A stretch of DNA of 64,000 bases from Hamadaea flava (GTDB lineage Bacteria > Actinomycetota > Actinomycetes > Mycobacteriales > Micromonosporaceae): NCBI RefSeq assembly GCF_024172085.1, contig NZ_JAMZDZ010000001.1, positions 7,998,001 through 8,062,000 of the forward strand, written 5' to 3'. Positions 1-8,011 of the stretch are shown here, in pieces. Position 1 is the first letter of the stretch. Each line of letters begins with the position of its first letter. The position numbers were made by a program, and so were the translations under genes. The notes below the pieces were generated by a model. It was not told the origin of the DNA. It saw only the letters and a program-made list of their open reading frames with translations, and ran no database searches.

Positions 1-11
1 CAGCCGCGCCC

Positions 12-72
12 AGCGGCGGTGCGTCCAGGCGGCGATGCGTCCGGCGGCGGTGCGTCCGGCGGCGGCGCTTCC
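12..72. repeat. Four tandem ~15-bp GC-rich units
   Basis: Four units of the form GGCGGCGGTGCGTCC occupy 12-26, 28-42, 43-57 and 58-72, with one extra base at 27 that shifts the phase of the first unit. In one frame they encode Gly-Gly-Gly-Ala-Ser units, typical of slippage-prone linkers. The extra base suggests that the repeat is not under strict coding selection, or lies past a stop. Confidence 0.6.
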
Positions 73-201
73 CCCGCTCTTCGGCCTGCCCGACCGAATC
101 GACGCCCAGAACTCCCATTGCGCGCTGTTCAACTGAAGCCTTCGAATAATGCGCCCGCTTCCCCTAGCATCACCGGCGATCGTTTTCTGGGGAGGCAGTC
201 G

Positions 202-239
202 ATCCATCGGGCCGTCCGGCATCGGGCAGCCCGATGGAT
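202..239. promoter_or_regulatory. Two mutually exclusive hairpins
   Basis: The arm at 229-239 (GCCCGATGGAT) pairs perfectly over 11 bp with 202-212. Its first 8 bases pair equally well with 220-227 (CATCGGGC), across a one-base gap. The two structures cannot coexist. This could be a terminator for a gene to the left or a switch-like leader; nothing here decides which. Confidence 0.4.
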
Positions 240-336
240 TGACCGTGCATGCCGACAGCACCGGGTCGCCGTATCCCCTTGTGGACCTTGCCTTCTTGAC
301 AGCCTCACGAAATCTGGTCGACACTTCCGTGAAGAT

Positions 337-348
337 GACAACGTTGTC
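337..348. promoter_or_regulatory. 12-bp perfect palindrome
   Basis: GACAACGTTGTC is a perfect palindrome 126 bp upstream of the XRE start, a possible operator for a dimeric regulator. No partner site was found. Confidence 0.3.
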
Positions 349-440
349 TCGCCGCTGGCGAGCATCGACAACACCAAGGCCGGCACCGCTCGGCCGGCTG
401 TTCACGGGGACGACTCCAAAGCGCCAGGCATCCAGCCGTA

Positions 441-458
441 TTCAACCGAAGCGTTCGG
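441..458 (+). promoter_or_regulatory. Duplicated 18-bp motif just before the XRE gene
   Basis: TTCAACCGAAGCGTTCGG at 441-458 matches TTCAACTGAAGCCTTCGA at 128-145 in 15 of 18 positions. The copy nearer the gene contains the inverted repeat CCGAA-GCG-TTCGG, 16 bp before the start codon. A self-binding site for the XRE regulator is a reasonable inference. Confidence 0.35.
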
Positions 459-473
459 GTAGGTGAGGATGGC

Positions 474-1682
474 ATGTTCATCAGCGGGCAGGGACTGCGC
501 GCCGCGCGGGCGAAGGCGGGGATATCGATGCGGGGCATGGCCCGTCGCACCGGAATCTCCTACAGTCACCTCTCTAATGTGGAAAGAGGCGATCGGACGG
601 CCACTGCGCCCGTGGTAGAGGCGTATCGGCGTGCGCTGGCAGACAAGGGCCACCTGCTGGAGGCGGACCGTGACGTCATGCACCCCGGCAATACGCCAGA
701 GCTGCGGTCTGATGCCGATGCCGGTCTGCTCGCGGCTATTCCAGCGCTGGCCGCCGCCGAGACGGTGCGTGCGGGTCTGCACGAGGCGGTCAGTCGCCGC
801 TCCCGTGCCGAGTGGTGGCAGCAGGCCGCCACTGATTACGGCGCCAGCCACTATCTGGCCCCGCCCGCTGAGCTGTTGCGTGACCTGCTCGCCGACGCCG
901 CGGTGCTGGAGAATCACATCTCCGACAGTGGCGGTGCCGAGCGGCGCGGACTGCTGCGCTCCGCAGGATATCTGGCCGGCATCACCGCATACGCGTGGTC
1001 GAATCTCGGCGTGCGCCGCCAAGCCCGCCGCTGGTGGCAAACCGCCCTCGACGCCGTCGACCAATCCGAGGACCCGCCCGCGCAGGCGTGGGTGCGCTCG
1101 TGGGCGGCGGCCAATGGGCCCTATATCGGGCGGCGGCCGGGCGAGGGCCTCAGCCTGGCTCGAGAACGGCTCGGCCAGCACACGGCTCCGGACGGCGCGT
1201 CCTGCGCACTGCTGAGCGCGCTTGCCCATGCCCAAGCCGACGTAGGCGACCCTGCGGCCGCGACGACGGTGCGGCGGCTGGTCGAGCTGAGCGAGCAGAT
1301 CCCCAGCGTGGTCGCCGACGATCGGGAATCGTTGTTCGGCTGGCCGGAGGCGCGGCTGCGGTACGCGGAGTCCCATGTGTACACAGCTCTCGGCGACACC
1401 GCAGCCGCCTATGCCGCCCAAGCTCACGCATTGCGTCTCTACGGCACCGAGATGCCCCGCGACCAGGCCCGGATCCAGCTGCACCGCGCGCGGTGCCTGG
1501 TCATCGACGGCGACATTCGCGAGGGCGTCGCGTGCGCTACCGGAGTACTCGACGGCACCGACGCGACCGTGCGCTTCGAGAGCGTCAACATCACCGCCAA
1601 AGCAGTACTCGCCGCTGTCCCACCTCGCGCTCGCAAGCTGGCGGCAGTGACGGCACTGCACGACCGCCTGGTGAGCACCTGA
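474..1682 (+). CDS. XRE-family helix-turn-helix regulator with helical C-terminal half
   Basis: This is a 402-aa cytoplasmic DNA-binding regulator. Residues about 4-60 form an XRE helix-turn-helix (LRAARAKAGISMRGMARRTG, then SYSHLSNVERG). Residues about 75-400 are Ala/Arg-rich helices with TPR-like spacing, the usual design of actinomycete XRE proteins that sense a peptide or protein partner. The start is supported by AGGTGAGG six to ten bases upstream. It stands alone, 96 bp before a membrane glycosyltransferase gene on the same strand. The target is unknown; the duplicated motif before it suggests autoregulation. Confidence 0.8.
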   Translation: MFISGQGLRAARAKAGISMRGMARRTGISYSHLSNVERGDRTATAPVVEAYRRALADKGHLLEADRDVMHPGNTPELRSDADAGLLAAIPALAAAETVRAGLHEAVSRRSRAEWWQQAATDYGASHYLAPPAELLRDLLADAAVLENHISDSGGAERRGLLRSAGYLAGITAYAWSNLGVRRQARRWWQTALDAVDQSEDPPAQAWVRSWAAANGPYIGRRPGEGLSLARERLGQHTAPDGASCALLSALAHAQADVGDPAAATTVRRLVELSEQIPSVVADDRESLFGWPEARLRYAESHVYTALGDTAAAYAAQAHALRLYGTEMPRDQARIQLHRARCLVIDGDIREGVACATGVLDGTDATVRFESVNITAKAVLAAVPPRARKLAAVTALHDRLVST

Positions 1683-1765
1683 CCACATTGCACATCGCGA
1701 CGCAACGACGTTCCAGGTGTCGCCGCCATACTAGGAGTTGAGACAAAGCTTCCTGACAATCACCT

Positions 1766-1771
1766 TATAAC
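1766..1771 (+). promoter_or_regulatory. -10 element of a leaderless start
   Basis: TATAAC ends 7 nt before the GTG at 1779, so transcription would begin at or next to the start codon. No Shine-Dalgarno sequence is present. No good -35 is visible at normal spacing. Confidence 0.4.
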
Positions 1772-1778
1772 GTAGACA

Positions 1779-3389
1779 GTGAAGGTGACGATATCGACGG
1801 GGATGGCTGCCAGGCGGTATGCCCAGGTGCCATATGTGTTATTGGCGCTGCTGTTCACACTGCTGACCGTGTTCGTGGTGACACAGCACGCGGTGCACGG
1901 CCGAGCCTTCGACGAGTGGATGCAGGACGACTACGGCCAGCGGACGCTGGCCTTCTATCTCAGCGGCGGCAAGGACAGGTCGTTCCTGGAGATGGCGCCG
2001 GAGCTGTACATGCCCCAGCACGGGCCGGCGTACGAGCTGATCGTCGCGGCGGCGCAGAAGCTGACCGGGGAGCAGTGGCAGACCCGGTCGGTGCTCGGCG
2101 GCGTGACCGGGTTGCTGGGCATCCTGGCGATCGCGTTGTGCGGCCGCGAGGTCGCCGGGCCGTGGGGTGCGTTCCTCGCGGCAGCCGGGCTGGCCCTGTA
2201 TCCGCGCTACACCGGCTCGATCTTCAACAACTCCAAGGACATCCCGTTCACGGTCGCGATGACCGTCGTGCTGTGGCTGGTCCTGCGGACGGTCCGCCGA
2301 TGGCAGCAGGACCAGCGGCGGTTCGAGCTGCTGCAGGACGCCACCCTCGGCGCGGCGATCGGGTTCGCCGCGGCGATCCGCGTCAACGCGCTCGCCTGGT
2401 TCGCGGTCCTGGCGGTGCTGATCGCCGCGTTCTGGCTCCGACGCCGGCCAGCCGGGGCGGCCGCGATTCGGGCGGAACTGTCGAAGCAGGTCGGTTCGCT
2501 GCTGCTGATCGTGTCGACGTGCTACCTCGCCATGTCGCTCACCTGGCCTTACGTGCTCGTGCGGCCCATCGCCGGGGCGATGGACGCGGTCGCGGCGATG
2601 TCGAAGTACCAGTGGAATCACGAGATTCTGTACCTGGGCGCGATGGTTCCGGCACCGCAGGCACCGTGGCACTACGCGCCTGTGTGGCTGGTCGTCGGCT
2701 CGCCGTTGCCGGTGGTGCTGCTCGTGCTGGCGTCGGCGGGCGCGGTGTGGTGGCGGCGCGGTCCGTCCGACGGGCGTTACCTGGTGCTCGCGGCGTACGT
2801 GGCGGTGCCGTTGATCTTGCTGATCGCCTTGCGCCCGACGCTTTACAACTCGTTGCGCCAGTTCCTCTACCTCGTCCCGGGCCTGATCCTCATCGCCACC
2901 GGCGTACTGCTCGCGGCGGTCCGGGCCGCTGCCGGATCCGGCCGGCGGGTCCTGGCCGCCACGCTCGTCGGACTCGCGATCGTCGGCCAGGCCGAGGTCG
3001 TGGTGGCGGGCGCTCGAATCTATCCCTATGAGTACGCCTACTTCAGCCCGGTCGTCGGCGGGTACGCCAAGGCGCACCACTCCTTCGAAGGCGAGTACTG
3101 GGGATCGTGTTCGTCGGAGGCAGCAAGCTGGCTGCGCCGGCACCACGCCGACTACCCGGTCATCGAGCCGTCCTTTCAGGACCTCGTCGGCTGGAACACG
3201 CTGATCGAGAAGGAGTTGCCCGGCCTCACCCCGGTCGGCGACAACCATCCGACCTTCCTGATCAGCCGGGAACCCCGGGACGGCTACCGCACGATCCACT
3301 CGGTCATGCTCGCGGGCGAGCAGCTCTGCCAGGTCGGCGTCCGCAGCGATGTGCCCGCGGGCTCAGCCGAGATGGCCCAGCTGCCGTAG
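1779..3389 (+). CDS. GT-C fold membrane glycosyltransferase (ArnT/PMT-like)
   Basis: A 536-aa integral membrane protein with about ten hydrophobic segments. After TM1 (about residues 15-38) comes an acidic extracytoplasmic loop (FDEWMQDDYGQR), the position of the catalytic Asp in GT-C enzymes that use polyprenyl-phosphate sugars (family 39 and relatives). The C-terminal 130 residues form an exported domain. The likely role is transfer of a sugar from a lipid carrier to a protein or cell-wall glycan outside the membrane; the acceptor cannot be read from sequence. GTG 1779 follows a -10-like TATAAC; ATG 1803 is an alternative start. Its last 27 bp overlap the convergent SnoaL-like gene. Confidence 0.75.
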   Translation: MKVTISTGMAARRYAQVPYVLLALLFTLLTVFVVTQHAVHGRAFDEWMQDDYGQRTLAFYLSGGKDRSFLEMAPELYMPQHGPAYELIVAAAQKLTGEQWQTRSVLGGVTGLLGILAIALCGREVAGPWGAFLAAAGLALYPRYTGSIFNNSKDIPFTVAMTVVLWLVLRTVRRWQQDQRRFELLQDATLGAAIGFAAAIRVNALAWFAVLAVLIAAFWLRRRPAGAAAIRAELSKQVGSLLLIVSTCYLAMSLTWPYVLVRPIAGAMDAVAAMSKYQWNHEILYLGAMVPAPQAPWHYAPVWLVVGSPLPVVLLVLASAGAVWWRRGPSDGRYLVLAAYVAVPLILLIALRPTLYNSLRQFLYLVPGLILIATGVLLAAVRAAAGSGRRVLAATLVGLAIVGQAEVVVAGARIYPYEYAYFSPVVGGYAKAHHSFEGEYWGSCSSEAASWLRRHHADYPVIEPSFQDLVGWNTLIEKELPGLTPVGDNHPTFLISREPRDGYRTIHSVMLAGEQLCQVGVRSDVPAGSAEMAQLP

Positions 3390-3773
3390 TGCCCCGAGAT
3401 CGTCGCGACAGGCCCAATGCTCGGCGATACGACCGTTCTCCAGGCGTACGAAATGGATCTGGCTCATCTCGAAGGCGCGGCCGGTGGGCGGAAAGCCGAA
3501 CAGCGCACCGGTCTGGGTCGCCCGGAGCGTGGCCCGGTACGCGACCCGATCGCCCTGCGTGACCACGTCGTCGATGGTGTAGCTGATCCCGGTGAGCACC
3601 GAGTGCAGGAACTTGACGACCCCCGCGAGTTGGTCGGGACCGGGTGGCCCGGAGTTCGGCGGGGCGGCGTGGTCGACGCAGCCGGCGGTGACGATCTCCG
3701 CCGCGCGGCTGGTGTCGCCGGTCTCGAACATGTCGCGGTAGAGGCCGCGGATCGTCTCTTCAGGCGTCGGCAT
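3363..3773 (-). CDS. SnoaL-like ester cyclase family protein
   Basis: 136 aa, the length of one NTF2-like alpha+beta barrel. The order of motifs (ETIRGLYRDMFETGD at the start, VDHAAPP, GRAFEMSQIHFVRLENGRIAEHW near the end) is that of the SnoaL/ester cyclase family, which includes polyketide cyclases and many small hydrolase-like enzymes. The substrate is not predictable. It overlaps the upstream membrane-protein gene by 14 bp and is almost certainly co-transcribed with it under the divergent TetR gene. The 3' end overlaps the convergent glycosyltransferase gene by 27 bp, so antisense interference is possible. Confidence 0.8.
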   Translation of the reverse strand: MPTPEETIRGLYRDMFETGDTSRAAEIVTAGCVDHAAPPNSGPPGPDQLAGVVKFLHSVLTGISYTIDDVVTQGDRVAYRATLRATQTGALFGFPPTGRAFEMSQIHFVRLENGRIAEHWACRDDLGALRQLGHLG

Positions 3774-4218
3774 CGCGGCCGCCCAGGGTACGCAGGAAGA
3801 ACGTGGCGGTGATCGCGGCCGCGACCATGAGCGGCAGATGGAACAGGTACTCGATGCGGGCGAGGCCGCCGAAGTCGTGGTGGGACAGCACGCGGTGCAT
3901 GTTGTCGTGCGGCCACCAGCTGAGCAGCATGAACGCGATCGCGCCGTACGCCGCCCAGGTGAGCCGCGAGCCGCCGCCCAAGCGGCGAAGCAGGGTCGGG
4001 CCGAACACGAGGAACGCGATGCCGAGTCCGAACGCGACTGATTCGATCGCGCTGAGCAGGAGGAATGCGGGCAGGAGGGAGCCCGGCGGTGTCATCGAGC
4101 CGGGCGGGTCGGGCCAGAGGACTCGGCCGAGGAGGAATGCGGCTACCGTGGCGACGACGGCGACCGCCGTCGCCGGCAGACGCGGGACTAACCTGCTGGT
4201 GGAGGCCAGTGTGGACAA
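3760..4218 (-). CDS. Small four-helix membrane protein
   Basis: 152 aa with four predicted membrane spans (roughly residues 16-36, 48-72, 86-102 and 125-145). It has His-rich loops (WWPHDNMHRVLSHHDFGG) between spans 3 and 4. I do not recognise the family. The start is TTG with AAGGAG about 7 bp upstream. It is the first gene of a two-gene operon with the SnoaL-like protein and is divergent from a TetR regulator, 62 bp away. The paired direct repeats in that gap overlap its ribosome-binding region. Confidence 0.7.
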   Translation of the reverse strand: MSTLASTSRLVPRLPATAVAVVATVAAFLLGRVLWPDPPGSMTPPGSLLPAFLLLSAIESVAFGLGIAFLVFGPTLLRRLGGGSRLTWAAYGAIAFMLLSWWPHDNMHRVLSHHDFGGLARIEYLFHLPLMVAAAITATFFLRTLGGRDADA

Positions 4219-4228
4219 CGCGACTCCT

Positions 4229-4267
4229 TCACTAGAACGACGTTAAACTCACTGGAATAACATTAAA
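4229..4267. promoter_or_regulatory. Paired 19-bp direct repeats, probable TetR operator
   Basis: TCACTAGAACGACGTTAAA (4229-4247) and TCACTGGAATAACATTAAA (4249-4267) match in 15 of 19 positions with a 20-bp period. The first carries the near-palindrome AACG-A-CGTT. They fill the divergent gap between the membrane-protein operon and the TetR gene, and cover a possible TetR -10 (TAACAT, 4258-4263). Confidence 0.6.
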
Positions 4268-4280
4268 GTCAAGAGGGCGG

Positions 4281-4892
4281 ATGGAACAAGAGACGGCCAA
4301 GCCCAATAGGCGACAGATGCAGGCGGCCCAGACTCGGCGTGACATCATCCTGGCCGCGACGCAGCTGTTCACCGAGCGCGGCTACGCGCGGACATCGGTC
4401 GCCGACATCGCCGCCCGGGCCGGCGTCTCGGTGCAGACGATCTACAGCAGCGTGGGCCAGAAGGCCCAGCTCATCACCGCGATGCTCGACGAGATCGACT
4501 CCATCGCCGGCATCCCCGAGCTGGCCCGGCAGGCCGCCCAGGCGACCGACGCCCGCGAGATCGTCGGCTTCCAGGCCCGCATCACGCGCCAGCTCAACGA
4601 GCGCTGCCGCGACATCCTTGCCGGCGTACGGTCGGCCTCCGCGGTGGACCCGGACCTGGCCGCGGCCTACGCCGCGGGCAACGCACGGCACGTCGCCGGC
4701 GTGCGACTCACCGTTGAACGGCTGGCTGCCGTCGGCGCGCTCGCGCTGGGCGTGGACCAGGCCGTCGCGACCGTCTCGGTCCTCACCTCCATCGACGTCT
4801 ACACGCAGCTCACGACCGATCACGGGCTCAGCTTCGACGATTGCGAAGCCTGGGTACGCACAACGCTGGAGACGGTTCTGCTGAGTCGGTAG
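4281..4892 (+). CDS. TetR/AcrR family transcriptional repressor
   Basis: 203 aa. Residues about 13-60 form the TetR N-terminal DNA-binding domain (RDIILAATQLFTERGYART, then SVADIAARAGVSVQTIYSSV). The remaining 140 residues are the variable ligand-binding helical bundle. AGAGGG precedes the ATG. It is divergent from the membrane-protein/SnoaL operon, with a direct-repeat operator candidate between them, so it probably represses that operon and itself until a small hydrophobic ligand binds. The ligand is unknown. Confidence 0.9.
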   Translation: MEQETAKPNRRQMQAAQTRRDIILAATQLFTERGYARTSVADIAARAGVSVQTIYSSVGQKAQLITAMLDEIDSIAGIPELARQAAQATDAREIVGFQARITRQLNERCRDILAGVRSASAVDPDLAAAYAAGNARHVAGVRLTVERLAAVGALALGVDQAVATVSVLTSIDVYTQLTTDHGLSFDDCEAWVRTTLETVLLSR

Positions 4893-4903
4893 GCCGCGGC
4901 CGC

Positions 4904-6406
4904 TCACGTATTGCGGCGGTCGCCGTCCGGTTCCGGTCGCAGCGCCTTGGGGCCGCGATGGGACAGCGACCGGGGTGGGACGGTCGAGCCACGCCCGGCT
5001 GCGCCGTCGATCGCGACGATCTGCTTCTGCGCGTACATCGCCTCGTCGGCGACCCGGATCAGGTCGTCGATCTCGGTCCCGTCCCGGGTGGCCGCCTCGC
5101 TGACGACCGCGCCGAGGCTGGCGCCGACGGTCACGCCGTCCAGGGACTCCTCGAACGGGCGGGCGAGAGCCGATCGCACGCGCTCGACCAGGGCGCCCGC
5201 GCGGTCGGCGCCGCAGTCGCTCAGCAGTGCGAGGAACTCGTCGCCGCCGAACCGGCCGACGTGGTCGCCCGCGCGTACGCTGCGGCGGAGCCGGCCGGCG
5301 ATCTCGACGAGCACCCGGTCCCCGGCGGCGTGCCCGTACCGGTCGTTGACCTCCTTGAAGTCGTCCAGATCGCAGAAGATCAGCGTGCAATCGCGGGGCG
5401 ACGCGAGTTCCCGGTCGAGCGCCTCGGTGAACGCCCGCCGGTTGAGCAGGCCGGTCAGCGGATCATGATCGGCCTCCACGGCCAACGCCTCTGCGAGCCG
5501 ATCCCGGCTCTTGGCCAGCAGGCCGATGCGCAGCATGACGAGCGGCACCATGACGACGCCGACGAGCACGCTGACCGTCGCGTCGGCCCGTGCACCCGTC
5601 AGGAGCAGGAAGCCGTTGACGATCGCCGGGATGCTGAGCGCCAGGCCCAGCAACACCAGGCGCAGCGAACTCAGGCGTTCGTCCCGGGGCGGGCCGGGCC
5701 GGGCGAGCCGGCGCATCGAGGGGTCGAATCCGACGACGGACAGCGCGATGTAGGCGACCATGAACGACATCACCCCGATGACCCGGGCCGGGGCGCCGCC
5801 CCAGCCGGTCAGGACGAATCCGGCGAGGTTGAAGGTCAGCGCCGCCAGGAACAGGCGCAGCGCACGCGTACGGTCCTGGTCGGTCTCGACCAGCCGGATG
5901 AGCGCACCCCAGGTCCCGCACAGCACGAGCACGATCACGCCGAGGGCGATCGCCTCTCCCGAGGTCAGCCCGTTGGCGTCCATCCGGGGTTGCAGCACGA
6001 CGACCCACAGCAGGCCGCCTAGCGAGATGGCGGCCAGGCTGGCGTCGATCAGGCCGCTGTAGTCGTTGCCCCCACGTTTGATGACCAGCCCGGCCGCGGC
6101 GGTGAGCAGCAGCATGCTGGCCACCACATCGACGACGCCGCGGTTGGGCAGCCAGAGGTGCAACGTGTTGTTGACGGCGCTGAGCAGGATCGCGGAGAAG
6201 ATCAACCACCATTGGGTGCGGAGGTTGGCCGGGCTGTGCCGTAGGCCGTAGACCGTGGGCACGACGGCCAGCCACGAGAATACGAGGTACATCCCGCTTC
6301 GCTCCGATTGCGTAGCGAGCGGGAAGGCTGCCACGGCGATCAGCGCGACGACCACCGCGGCGGTGATCAGCCGCCGGCGGTAGCTCTTCCCGCTTATCTC
6401 GGGCAC
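4904..6406 (-). CDS. Membrane-bound diguanylate cyclase (GGDEF)
   Basis: 500 aa. Ten or so hydrophobic segments in residues 12-295 form an uncharacterised membrane sensor. A GGDEF domain follows (about 308-465), with the catalytic motif GGDEF intact at 387-391 and an intact inhibitory RxxD (RAGD, 378-381) five residues before it. It should condense two GTP into c-di-GMP and be feedback-inhibited by product. The C-terminal tail is Pro/Arg-rich and disordered. The GTG start lies 6 nt after TAGGCT, consistent with a leaderless transcript. A CBS-like/EAL phosphodiesterase is encoded at 38746-39966. Confidence 0.9.
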   Translation of the reverse strand: MPEISGKSYRRRLITAAVVVALIAVAAFPLATQSERSGMYLVFSWLAVVPTVYGLRHSPANLRTQWWLIFSAILLSAVNNTLHLWLPNRGVVDVVASMLLLTAAAGLVIKRGGNDYSGLIDASLAAISLGGLLWVVVLQPRMDANGLTSGEAIALGVIVLVLCGTWGALIRLVETDQDRTRALRLFLAALTFNLAGFVLTGWGGAPARVIGVMSFMVAYIALSVVGFDPSMRRLARPGPPRDERLSSLRLVLLGLALSIPAIVNGFLLLTGARADATVSVLVGVVMVPLVMLRIGLLAKSRDRLAEALAVEADHDPLTGLLNRRAFTEALDRELASPRDCTLIFCDLDDFKEVNDRYGHAAGDRVLVEIAGRLRRSVRAGDHVGRFGGDEFLALLSDCGADRAGALVERVRSALARPFEESLDGVTVGASLGAVVSEAATRDGTEIDDLIRVADEAMYAQKQIVAIDGAAGRGSTVPPRSLSHRGPKALRPEPDGDRRNT

Positions 6407-6412
6407 AGTTCC

Positions 6413-6418
6413 AGCCTA
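6413..6418 (-). promoter_or_regulatory. -10 element of the GGDEF gene
   Basis: On the minus strand TAGGCT ends 6 nt before the GTG at 6406, with no ribosome-binding site between. The same hexamer is used at 47938-47943 and 63292-63297. Confidence 0.45.
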
Positions 6419-6477
6419 GGTTCATTTCGCCGGATTCCGGGCTCGTCGACCCGTGAATCGGTCATCTCGGTCGAGTA

Positions 6478-6519
6478 AGTCGCCCAGGCCAGGGCTCCGG
6501 CCCTGAACTCTGGGCGACT
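6478..6519. terminator. Nested hairpin between oxidase and GGDEF genes
   Basis: A 10-bp perfect outer stem (AGTCGCCCAG at 6478-6487, CTGGGCGACT at 6510-6519) encloses a second perfect 6-bp stem (CAGGGC 6490-6495, GCCCTG 6500-6505) with a TCCG loop. It lies just past the end of the minus-strand oxidase gene. It lacks a T-tract, as is common in actinomycetes. Confidence 0.65.
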
Positions 6520-6543
6520 GACCGCTCATCTCGGCTGGATCAC

Positions 6544-7905
6544 TCAACTCGGCTGGATGGCGTGGTTGATGCGGAAGACCTGGTTCGGGTCGTACTTCGC
6601 CTTCAGCTCGGCCAGCCGGTCGTAGTTCGCCACGGTGTACGCGCGGCGAACCCGCTCGGGGGTCGAGTCGTGGTCGAACAGGAATCCGGGGAGCTTGGCA
6701 CCGGTGTCCCACGGCCGGAGGCGCTCCAGCACCTCGTCGGTGACCCGGCGGACGGCGTCGGCCCGCTCGGGTGGGGCCGGCATCCGCAGCCACAGGTGGA
6801 ACGCCGCCCCCTGCGTACTGACGGCGTGCGCGCGCCGGGGCTCCCGGTCCAGTGCCCCGCCCAGCTGCCGCAGCTCGACGCCCGGGTAGGGGCCGCCGGT
6901 GGCCGCCGGGTCGATCAGTGAGACCAGTTCGGCGATCGCCTCGTCATCCAGGTCGCGCAGCAGCGCGCTGCGCAGGTGCGCCCGGACCGGATGCTTGGGG
7001 TCCTGGTAGATCTCGGTGATCTCCTCGTACGGCACCACGGCGCAGGTGTCGATGTCCGGCCCGAGCGCCCGCAGGGGGCTCACCAGCCTGGCACCCTGCT
7101 TCTCGGTTCCTGCGTAGACCACCCGGATCTGCACCAGCGACCGGCCCCGGACCTCCTCGGGGAACTGGGGCGCGTCGGGGAAGCGCAGCAGGGTCACCGA
7201 GGACGTCATCTCGTCCGGCTGCGCTCCAGCCCAATCCAGGTAGGAGCGCAGGATTCGCGCCGCGTACGCGGGATCCTCTCCGGCGAAGCTGAATTCGCCG
7301 CCGTAGACGGTGCGTACGGGGAACAGGTCGATCTCGGCGGCCACGACGACGCCGAAGTTGCTCTTGCCGCCGCGTACCGCCCAGAACAGATCTGGCTCCT
7401 CGGTCGGCGAAGCCGTACGCAGGACGCCGTCGGCCGTGACGATGTCGAGCGAGCGGACGTAGCCGGCGGCGAACCCGAACGTCCGGGCGGTCAGCGGCAG
7501 GCCGCCGCCGGTCAGGAACCCCATCACGCCCACGTTCGGCGAAGATCCGACGAGCGGGGCGAGGCCGTGCTCGGCCGCTGCGGCGACCACGTCACCCCAG
7601 CGCAGTCCCGCGCCGATCCGGGCCGTGCCGGCGCTCGGGTCGATCGACAGCTCCCGCAGCTCGCCGGTGGCGATGAAGACCGCCCCGTCCGCGGGCACGG
7701 ATTTGCCGTGCCCGGTCGACTGCACGGCGATCGGGCGTCCGGTGTCCACCGCGTACCGGACGGCGGTGGCGACGTCGCCGGCGTCGGCCGGGATCACGAC
7801 CACCGCCGGCCGGTGGGTGACGGTCAGCAGGAAGCCCGAGCAGGCTTCGTCGAATCCCTCGTCGCCCGGGTTGAGCACACGGCCCCGGATCTGTGTCTCC
7901 AGCAT
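6544..7905 (-). CDS. FAD-linked oxidase, berberine-bridge-enzyme type
   Basis: 453 aa. The N-terminal PCMH-type FAD-binding domain (about 10-200) carries STGHGKS, the His used for covalent FAD attachment. The region GSSPNVGVMGF has Ser where bicovalent members have the second, Cys, linkage, so mono-covalent FAD is expected. The BBE domain closes the protein (YDRLAELKAKYDPNQVF). Such enzymes oxidise alcohols, sugars or secondary-metabolite intermediates with O2. I chose ATG 7905 because AGGTGGAG precedes it. It is divergent from a MarR repressor across a gap with several inverted repeats, so it is probably substrate-inducible. Confidence 0.85.
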   Translation of the reverse strand: MLETQIRGRVLNPGDEGFDEACSGFLLTVTHRPAVVVIPADAGDVATAVRYAVDTGRPIAVQSTGHGKSVPADGAVFIATGELRELSIDPSAGTARIGAGLRWGDVVAAAAEHGLAPLVGSSPNVGVMGFLTGGGLPLTARTFGFAAGYVRSLDIVTADGVLRTASPTEEPDLFWAVRGGKSNFGVVVAAEIDLFPVRTVYGGEFSFAGEDPAYAARILRSYLDWAGAQPDEMTSSVTLLRFPDAPQFPEEVRGRSLVQIRVVYAGTEKQGARLVSPLRALGPDIDTCAVVPYEEITEIYQDPKHPVRAHLRSALLRDLDDEAIAELVSLIDPAATGGPYPGVELRQLGGALDREPRRAHAVSTQGAAFHLWLRMPAPPERADAVRRVTDEVLERLRPWDTGAKLPGFLFDHDSTPERVRRAYTVANYDRLAELKAKYDPNQVFRINHAIQPS

Positions 7906-7931
7906 GTGAGCACTCCACCTCTGTGCGAGAT

Positions 7932-7991
7932 AACGTTGGCCATACCAACGTTGGTGCAGCCAACAATACACATGACCGTGGGTTTGGCCAA
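7932..7991. promoter_or_regulatory. Overlapping palindromes, probable MarR operator cluster
   Basis: AACGTTGG-ccata-CCAACGTT (7932-7952) is an 8-bp perfect inverted repeat. It continues directly into GTTGG-tgcag-CCAAC (7950-7964), sharing an arm, and a further TTGGCCAA lies at 7984-7991. Three related half-site pairs within 60 bp fill the divergent promoter gap between the oxidase and MarR genes. Confidence 0.65.
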
Positions 7992-8011
7992 CGGTTTGCT
8001 AGATTTCCCTG

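Larger units (their letters stand above)
1..473. other. Left-edge stretch with no confident gene
   Basis: I find no convincing coding sequence here. Open frames run through it on both strands, but none has a ribosome-binding site, a recognisable domain or consistent third-position G+C. The first 72 bases are a GC-rich tandem repeat that could encode a Gly/Ala/Ser linker at the end of a gene lying left of the window. The rest holds hairpins, a 12-bp palindrome and a duplicated 18-bp motif, so it is best read as the control region of the XRE gene that starts at 474. Confidence 0.5.
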
